Assembly: GCF_014905175.1 (NCBI RefSeq)
Contig: NC_057789.1
Location: forward strand, 6,820,001-6,884,000
Length of the DNA: 64,000 nt
Direction: 5' to 3'
From: Aphidius gifuensis
Taxonomy: Eukaryota; Arthropoda; Insecta; Hymenoptera; Braconidae
The position numbers and the translations under genes were made by a program. A model generated the notes under the pieces. The model saw only the letters and a list, made by a program, of their open reading frames with translations, was not told the DNA's origin and made no database searches. Below, one piece after another: positions 56,543 to 64,000 of the stretch (position 1 is the first letter of the stretch; each line of letters starts with the position of its first letter).

Positions 56543-58712
56543 TCTGGAAAATAAAATAAAATAAAAAACAAAATAAGAAAAGATAAATAATGGCATAAAT
56601 ATAATAAATATTCAAATACATGAAATAAATAAAAGATATGTATATTTATATTTGAAATATCATGTACAAGTAAAACGACCACCAAATGCTCTTTGGAAAC
56701 TGCTGGTGCAGGCTTTATGTCTTGTCGTTTGCCTCAAATGGCTTTTTTGATATTGCTACACACCAAAGCATTCATTCATATTTTTTTTTCCATTTTACTA
56801 TATAATATACATTTTATTTTTTATTATTATCCTCATTTTCTTTTTTTTCATTTTATCCAAAAGTCGACTGGTTGAAAAAAAAAAAAAATAATAAAAAGGA
56901 AATGAAGACGAGAATGGAAAAAGTTTAATCGAAATGTAAAACTCGGAACCAAATACTTGAGTGATGAATGTATATGGCCAAATCAGATAAGTACTTTGAG
57001 TTTGAATACTCGAATTTTCCGAGGTAATCAATCGTAAAAGTAGTGAAATGGAATAAAAATAATATTAAAAAAAAAAAGACTTTATTCAGAATAATTTTTT
57101 AGGTGTCCTCAAGTGTAGCTATACTTGCACTTTAGAGCTAATGAAAAATAAAGAAGAAGAAAAAAAAAAGGGTATAAAAGAATAAAAATGTATAGAAAAA
57201 AAATATATATATAAAAAAAAATGAAGAGTTGTTGGTGATTTTTGCAAGACCACTTAAATCAACCTTGTATGTATGCCACTTGAGATTATCCAGTATATTC
57301 TTAAGTTGATAAAACTTGAGTAGGCCTAGGCTGTTGGTTTCGATCGATTGATCTGATCTTGTTCATGTTATTCAGTGTGAGGTACATGTTACTGTATACA
57401 TGTATATCTATGAACAATACATGCGTGATGTATATGTGAAGTAAATGCTAGTAGAAAAAAAAAAAAAAAAAATTACAAAAGACAAGACAAAGTGTGGAGA
57501 GAAAAGAAAACCACTCGACCGAGCATCAGAATAAGCCTTGAGACCGGCCAAGTGCGAATGTGCAAGGCTAATAGTAGTTGAAGAAAAAAAAAAAAAAAAA
57601 AAAGAATACAAATAAAAAAATAATAAAGAAAATAAAACAGTAAAAAAATTGGAATACAGATAGTGCATGTATGTAAAGAGATAGAAAAAAAAAAAAAAAA
57701 GGAGATTTTGAGTTAAACTGAAAACGTTGAAAAAGTAATATAAGGGCGCCGCCACCTTGTTGGATTATTCTGAGTGTAACGACCCGTTTTTTTTTTTTTT
57801 TTTATTCCTTTTGTTTTGTCTATTGAAAGTTTTGCATTTATTGTTGTTTTATCGTCTGATGTTGAGATATGTACTTGTATATCGAATATACATATTTATT
57901 ATCATTCTACAGGTACATTCAATATTTATTATTATTCATTTTTTATTTGAATATTAAAATTTATAATTGAGTTGTCAATTTGTAGTTTTCCCTCTGGATA
58001 TATTTTCTTTTCTATATATATCAAACGAATGATTACGATATATAGTTTGTCCATTGGGGTGCGAAAATTGATGTATAAAATTTTCTACAACACATACACA
58101 TACAAACACACATATATAAAAGAGGTTATAAGGATCGATCGATTACCCGCCGGGGTTCTGAAATTTTCGTTGGGTACGCAAACCTTGTGGAAATCAATAA
58201 GTGGTAATAGACTCGAGAAGCGCTCACCGATAGATTGTGTAAAGTGGAAAGCTGTGGTGTGTACACAGATCTGATCCAAAAGTCATTCTCATTATCAATA
58301 TCAAATATCAAATATCAAAAAAAAAAAAAAACAAATTTATAATTAAATTAAAGCTATGTTTTTATTTACTTCATTTCTAATTTATATAATAATAATTTAA
58401 TTAATTATTTTTTAATTTTAACAATGATTTATTATTTCAAATACTGACCTAACGATGAGATGATATCAAAAAGCACTGGCTGGTCAACACCCTCACCAGA
58501 TGTCCCGTAGTTGATTATATATCAAAAAAAAAAAAATCCAGTGATAACAGTGTTTAGCAAAAATAATAATAAAAAAAAAAAAACAAAGTTTATAAATACA
58601 TATATTTTTTTTTTTCCCAAAACAATTTAAAAAAAAAAAACAAAGGAAAAATATATTTGTATAATTATATATAAATATTATAAAATTATTATAAATAATA
58701 AAACTGACTTAC
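56543..58712. other. CARP leader intron, no coding exon found
   Basis: Runs of poly-A (57450-57720) and poly-T dominate. A GC-richer patch at 58130-58280 lacks splice sites that join anything. I read it as intron between the first coding exon and a candidate leader exon near 58713. Confidence 0.3.
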
Positions 58713-58760
58713 TAGCTGGAGTTTCAACTGGAGGTCCCGTTTAAACTGCGCTTGCTCATA
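58713..58760 (-). other. Candidate noncoding first exon of the CARP gene
   Basis: The minus strand shows a GC-richer segment (AACGGGACCTCCAGTTGAAA) ending in a consensus donor (GTAAGTCAG) at 58712. Its direction and position fit a leader exon spliced to 56542. The 5' limit is arbitrary. Confidence 0.3.
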
Positions 58761-61700
58761 ACACACGAAAATTATATACACTTCCCTTTCCTTCATCTAT
58801 TTCTCTATCCCACTATTTAACTATCCGGTATCCGTATATGCGCTTCACGGTTATATTGCTTTTTCTCTCTACGGTATCCTCCCCATAGCCGGATAGATCT
58901 TCCGTTTTCAAACTCTGTATATTTTTTGTCTTTCTCATTTTCCCTTACCATATATTCATCTACCCCATTCCACCTGCAAACACATCTATATACATACACC
59001 TTGATGTATATGTCTATTTTCAAGCCAACTCTATCTCTCTGTCATTGTCTTTTTCCCATTTATATCAAGTTATTTTTTTTTTTTTTTATTTTAACTTTTC
59101 TTCTTTTTGCCAATCGCCTTTGCTATCCTGGCGACACTTTTACGCTTGGAGAGACGATGCAAACATAATATATATATATCTATGTAGACGTTATTCACAG
59201 GTGCGCCAAAGGTGTGTCATGATAAATCTGTATGTCTTCATTATAAAAAACTACACCTTTGTTTATTAATTCAAATGAAAAAAGCTCTCCTTCAAATTGA
59301 AGATACAAAATTAGAAAAATTAGTGTACCTTTACTTGCAAAAGCTCTAATTATATATTGAGCTTTTTTCTTTCCTTTTTTAAATCTTTTTGATTGGCATA
59401 TTCAAATAAATTAGACTTGAAACTATTAATCTTCTTTTTTTTTTATTTTTTATATTTAAAGATGGTAAACATAGTTATCTATTTATTTTTTTTTTATTAT
59501 CATTGTTATTTGTGGTGTTTTTTTTTTTGTTTTTTTACTAAAAGTTTTCTCGGGGCTTATTTTCCAAGGGATTTTGTTGGCCTGACAGCCGAGACATTTG
59601 AGACTGGTTTAGTATAAAAAAGTACACAAAAATAAAAAGAAGGACTCTAGGCTAGGCTGCAGTATGTGAGAGCCAGGATCAGGCCATCAATGCTGCTTTT
59701 TTTTTTTACTATTATACCTATTTATTATTATTTTTTTTATGAAGCATATATATTTTTTTATAACATTTATATTATTATGATGTGTTGGTTATTTTATATT
59801 TCATTTGAAAAAAAAAAGAAAAAAACAACATTGTGAAATGATAATTTAATATTAAGTAGTACATGTCAATGTTATGAAAGACCAAGTTTACTACTAGCCT
59901 CAGCACGTATCCAAGTTGGTCTGTGTTATACGAGGTCCGTAAGTGGACGTGTGCTGAAAGGTCGTGGCTGTTCCGTGGCGATTGCCCGTATATATGCGTA
60001 CGCGCGCCACTATCGATTTTCAAAGCAATGGTCTCTCTACATCCTCCTCCAAAAATACCCACCATTTCTACTCAGCTTCTACAACCATCATTTTACATTT
60101 TTCTCATATGAAATAATATATTTCATAATGATATTTAAAAAACCATAAAAAATATATATATCAAAAAAATTTGTATTTATATTTTTTTGCGGTACTTTTT
60201 TTTTTGTATGTTGGTTTATCTTGTGTAGCCCTCTTTTGGGGATATGGCTCTTGATGTAATATGACATGCCTCCGGGCTTAAGAGGAAAAACATTTGTCAG
60301 TCCTCCCAACGCTTGGAAATTTGTCTAACAAATAACTTTATGTATATGTATGAAAAAGGATTTTTTTTTTTATTTGTATTTTGGTAATTCATTTTCTTTT
60401 GAAAATATTTTATTTATATATATTAAATTATTTTTACAGAGATTACACGTTATTTGGGAGGCAAAAGATGAAAGACCATTTGTATTTTGATATTTTTTTT
60501 TTTAGTATTGATGATTTATTTTTATTGTGATAAGTAAATTCATGTCGATATTTTTGATTCATTCATTTTTATATTATCATTGATGTTGAGATGGTTTTTT
60601 TTCTTTTTTTGTTGTATATTTAAATCGATGAGGAAATCATCAATGTGTTTATATACCAGGCAACTTGGATGACATGCATTTTATAGTGTATATTTATTGT
60701 GTATTTATTGTGCTCGTGAACATACGTGACATAAAAAAAATCCAAAATGTATATATGCTTGTGTCAAAGTGAATCTGTAACACTCATGACTGATTGATTA
60801 TCTATCAAAATGACAATGACATGCTTCACTTATTCTTTTTTAGTATTTAATATATAAATTTTTATTATTTTATGATTTTGAATTTTAAATTATATTCTGT
60901 CAGCATAAGTTTTTTTTTTTTTATATAAATTTAACTACTCTATATAAATAAAAAATCGAGAATTTCAAAGGCTGGTATATATTTAAGCCGCTTCTCTCTT
61001 TACATTATCAAATCTATTAATCAATATTGAATATTTTTCAAAGGTAAAATATTTATTAATCAATATACCACATTGGTTATTTTATTTTTTTTTTTTAATT
61101 CTAAATTTTTTATAACTTTTTAAATTTTATTTTGAATTATTTTATTATTTTTTTGTTCATCGAAAAAATAATCGATTTTCAGAATAATTTATAAATGAAT
61201 AAATAATGATTATAAAATAAAAAAAAAAAAAAACATAGTAATAACAAAATAAAATAAACGCAAGTGTAAAAAATCAAGCAAAAAAATATAAGCTAGCTCG
61301 AAAGGTTTTTTCAGTATATATGTAGTGAGAATGAGAGAAAGAAATATAAAATATAAAAAAACAAAAAAAAAAATTTAAGATGAAAAGAAAAAAACCATGA
61401 AAAAGCAGAGAGTAAAAAAGTTTGCTCGTTTGAAGATATTCTCCGTGAGTTTTCGAGTGCAAAAGGGGTAAAGCCCGAGGCAAGAAATTGAAAAGTTGGT
61501 TGGTTTGTTGGTTGGCTGCCTGTTAGATTTGACTAACACGTATAAAAAAAGCAAACAACCCAGTCAAAGGAAAGGATATATTCCTTTTGAATGAAAAAAA
61601 AAATAAAACAAACATTAAAAATATATAAATTTTAATATATATAAAAGTAAAATGCATAAAATTAATTTCATCTTGAATATTATTGACAAACAAGTGATAG

Positions 61701-64000
61701 AAAATAAAATAATACTAAATTTGTAATTAAAAAAAAAAAATATTGATGAGATGTATTATCAGATTAATTAGTGATAATACAATAGGTTAATTCAATTAAA
61801 CGGAAGCAATGATGTAGAAAGTAGAATTGATCGTTCATTGGCTGGAATTGAATGCCAAAGAGAAAAATGACGAAAGATAGAAGGGGCTGGGGAGGAAAAG
61901 AGGGCAAAGGAAAATGTATAGAGAAAGGGGAAAATTTGAAAAGAGGGTAGCAGAGAGTAAAAGATATAGGTATATAGTCAAATGTGCAGTATAGTCAAAT
62001 GGTCAGATGGGGTCCAGTTTTGTACGAGAGACGTACATAGAGATTTTGCAAGTGGAACGAATAATACGTTGATGTATCACAATGGAATGGAACATCCGTT
62101 GGCAGCAATGCAATCAGAATACATACAGAATCAGTGATACATTGAGTGAAAACGATGGAATGGGAAATTGAATCGGTAATACGATGAATAACATCGAGTG
62201 AGACTTAAGCAAAATCCCATATATAATAAACTTTAACCTTAATGCCTTTTTCAAATGACTATGTTTTATGATTTTCGATTATTTAAAATCATGTGACGAT
62301 AAAACATCATTGCTCAAATATTCAAAATAAATTATTAAATTTATTTTTTTGATTTTTTAGGAAATTTAAATTACCTATTATTTTTTGCTTTTATTCTAAG
62401 AAGCTTACTGAACCTTTGTGTAAATTTTTTTTTTTACAATCTTTTTGGTTCTAATATTTAGAAATATAAATAGCTTTTTTTTTAAAAAAAAAATTTCTCA
62501 GAAATTTAAATTCTATTGATCGTGAAATACAGTTGGTTATTATTGTTTTTTTTTTAAATTTTATATTTAGATTCTTTTCTATTATTTTTGAAAAATTTTA
62601 ATTGGTAGTTCCGGAAATTATTATGATAGATAGATTTTTGGAATATTTATATTTAATTGCATAAATTATATTGATTTGTGATATTTTAAGAAAAAAAAAA
62701 AAAAAAAGCTTGAAAATTAAAATATTGGATAAATTTGTTTTTAATTTAAATTAATTTTTAAATTAATTTCAACTTATTTTTAGTTTTTTTTTTTTTTTTT
62801 TGAAAAAAAAATGACAAGTAGATTAAATTCTTAAATATAATATTAATAATTTGTAATCGTGTTATATTTGTCGAAAAAATAGGGCAAGATTTTATCGTAC
62901 AATTTGTTGGATTGTTCAAAATTCGTTTGGTTTTTTTTTTCTTCGACAGCTGTCTATTGATAATATTTTGGCATAATCTGAAAGTGCAAATATATATTAT
63001 TTAACAATTATTTATACATTTATTTCGTTTGCAAACGAATCGAACAAAATTAAAAATAGCCACCATTGCAAAAAATTATTTCAAAGAGATAAATTTAATT
63101 TTATCATTACAAAACTATCTAAAAATATATTTTCTTTATCTAATATGTATTTCAAAAAACAATCAGTTTAAGAAATGAAAATACTCTTATAATTGAATAA
63201 AATGTTTTGTAATATATTTTTAGATTTTTCATATTGATTTTTAAAAATTCGACTATATTTTTTTTTATATCTTGTGTTATCTATTGTTAAATTTGTCATT
63301 TAATCGGAATTGAAGACATTGGATAGATCCAGAATATGGCCACTATTTTTTTTCATCCTCAAAAAGTTAGCTCTTCCGTATTTTATATCTAAAAATTCCA
63401 ACCGTTCTTATTTCAACAAATGAAAAAAAATATGACAAAGAAAAATAAATGACACATATGTGTCGTAAAAAAAAAAAAAAAATGAAAAGAATAAAAATAA
63501 AAAATTGCAAATGCCAGAATAATTGTCTTCAACAAAAAAAAATAATAATGAAATAATAAAAATAATTTTTACGTGCTTAGGAGACTAAAGAAGGATTATA
63601 AAAATAAAAATTTAATTTTTTTTTAATGTGTTTAAAGTGTTGCATGCAAAATATAAATTTTTTTTTTTTTCTACAAAGTTATACTACTTTTATTTATTTA
63701 ACCATAAATTGTTGAAAAAAAAAAAACTAATTAATCAATTAAATTTTTTTCTCAATTTGTCATTTAACAAATAAAAAATTATCATTTTATAAATTATAAT
63801 AACGTCGTTATATATTTATATAAATTAAAACCAAAAATTGAAATAAATTATTGAAAATTTTATAGAAAAAGTTTTAATTTGCAGTAAAAAATTAAAATTT
63901 AATATAACCGTTAATTATTTTAGAAAATTAAAATTAAAAATTAATGAATTAATAATAGAATATTAATTTTCTTAATAATAATTATTATTAGATAAAAGTA
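58761..64000. other. Gene-poor 5-kb tail of the window
   Basis: Low-complexity, very AT-rich. Notable only are GC-richer patches at ~59900-60010 and ~60210-60320 and a purine-rich stretch at ~61850-61960. No open frame with splice sites, no tRNA and no inverted-repeat element could be supported. Confidence 0.4.

Noticed and set aside
57408..57755. 115-codon minus-strand Phe-rich frame
   Set aside because: Produced by translating poly-T tracts; no start or splice support.
58449..58517. Minus-strand stretch reading NYGTSGEGVDQPVLFDIISS, protein-like in composition
   Set aside because: No AG acceptor precedes it (poly-T runs into TGA in frame) and no partner exon was found.
59923..60148. Open plus-strand frames near a GC-richer patch (MLYEVRKWTCAE)
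   Set aside because: Two overlapping frames are open equally, with no start context, splice sites or recognisable motif.

Overview
This is a strongly AT-rich eukaryotic nuclear window from an insect. I infer a hymenopteran, probably a parasitoid wasp, from the protein set, the small introns and CAPA peptides ending in PRVamide. All recognisable genes have insect or metazoan orthologues. There is no bacterial-style gene organisation, CRISPR array or intact virus. Most exon junctions below were read directly from GT/AG sites with the frame checked across every intron.

Layout. Base 1-587 holds the end of a SWSAP1-like RecA-fold gene. RpS27 (1346-1603, minus) follows, with a hairpin element filling most of its leader intron. 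The range 2255-12033 is a diverged tandem duplication. Unit A (2255-8050) carries an F-box/LRR-like gene and an unrecognised eight-exon gene. Unit B (8051-11998) repeats the unrecognised gene but keeps only the 3' end of the F-box gene. Next come Sbf (12823-19516, minus; MTMR5/13-type DENN pseudophosphatase) and a single-coding-exon UBR1/2 N-recognin (21673-27318, minus). A broken AAA-ATPase-like/PD-(D/E)XK gene relic (28988-30120) sits between two CTCCG-rich repeat blocks.

Then follow MCTS1 (30709-31879, plus), Bap111/SMARCE1 (32694-35730, minus), a divergently arranged 75-aa single-pass protein (37270-37707, plus), Wdr18 (39327-40574, plus) and Capa (42317-43403, plus). Immediately downstream of Capa is a ~1-kb non-autonomous inverted-repeat element with three internal tandem units. 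The last part holds a kekkon-type LRR-Ig receptor (45722-47740, minus) with a probable multi-exon leader, and an acatalytic carbonic anhydrase-related protein (CA10/11 type; 53749-56492, minus). About 7 kb of gene-poor, low-complexity sequence runs to the window end.

The genes are a normal mixture: translation (RpS27, MCTS1), ribosome biogenesis (Wdr18), chromatin (Bap111), ubiquitin (Ubr1, F-box), membrane traffic (Sbf) and nervous system (Capa, kek, CARP). They do not form one pathway. The most unusual parts are the unrecognised gene built from symmetrical phase-2 exons with mutually similar introns, its damaged tandem copy, the AAA-ATPase-like relic, a CAPA precursor without a pyrokinin, and several hairpin elements inside introns.
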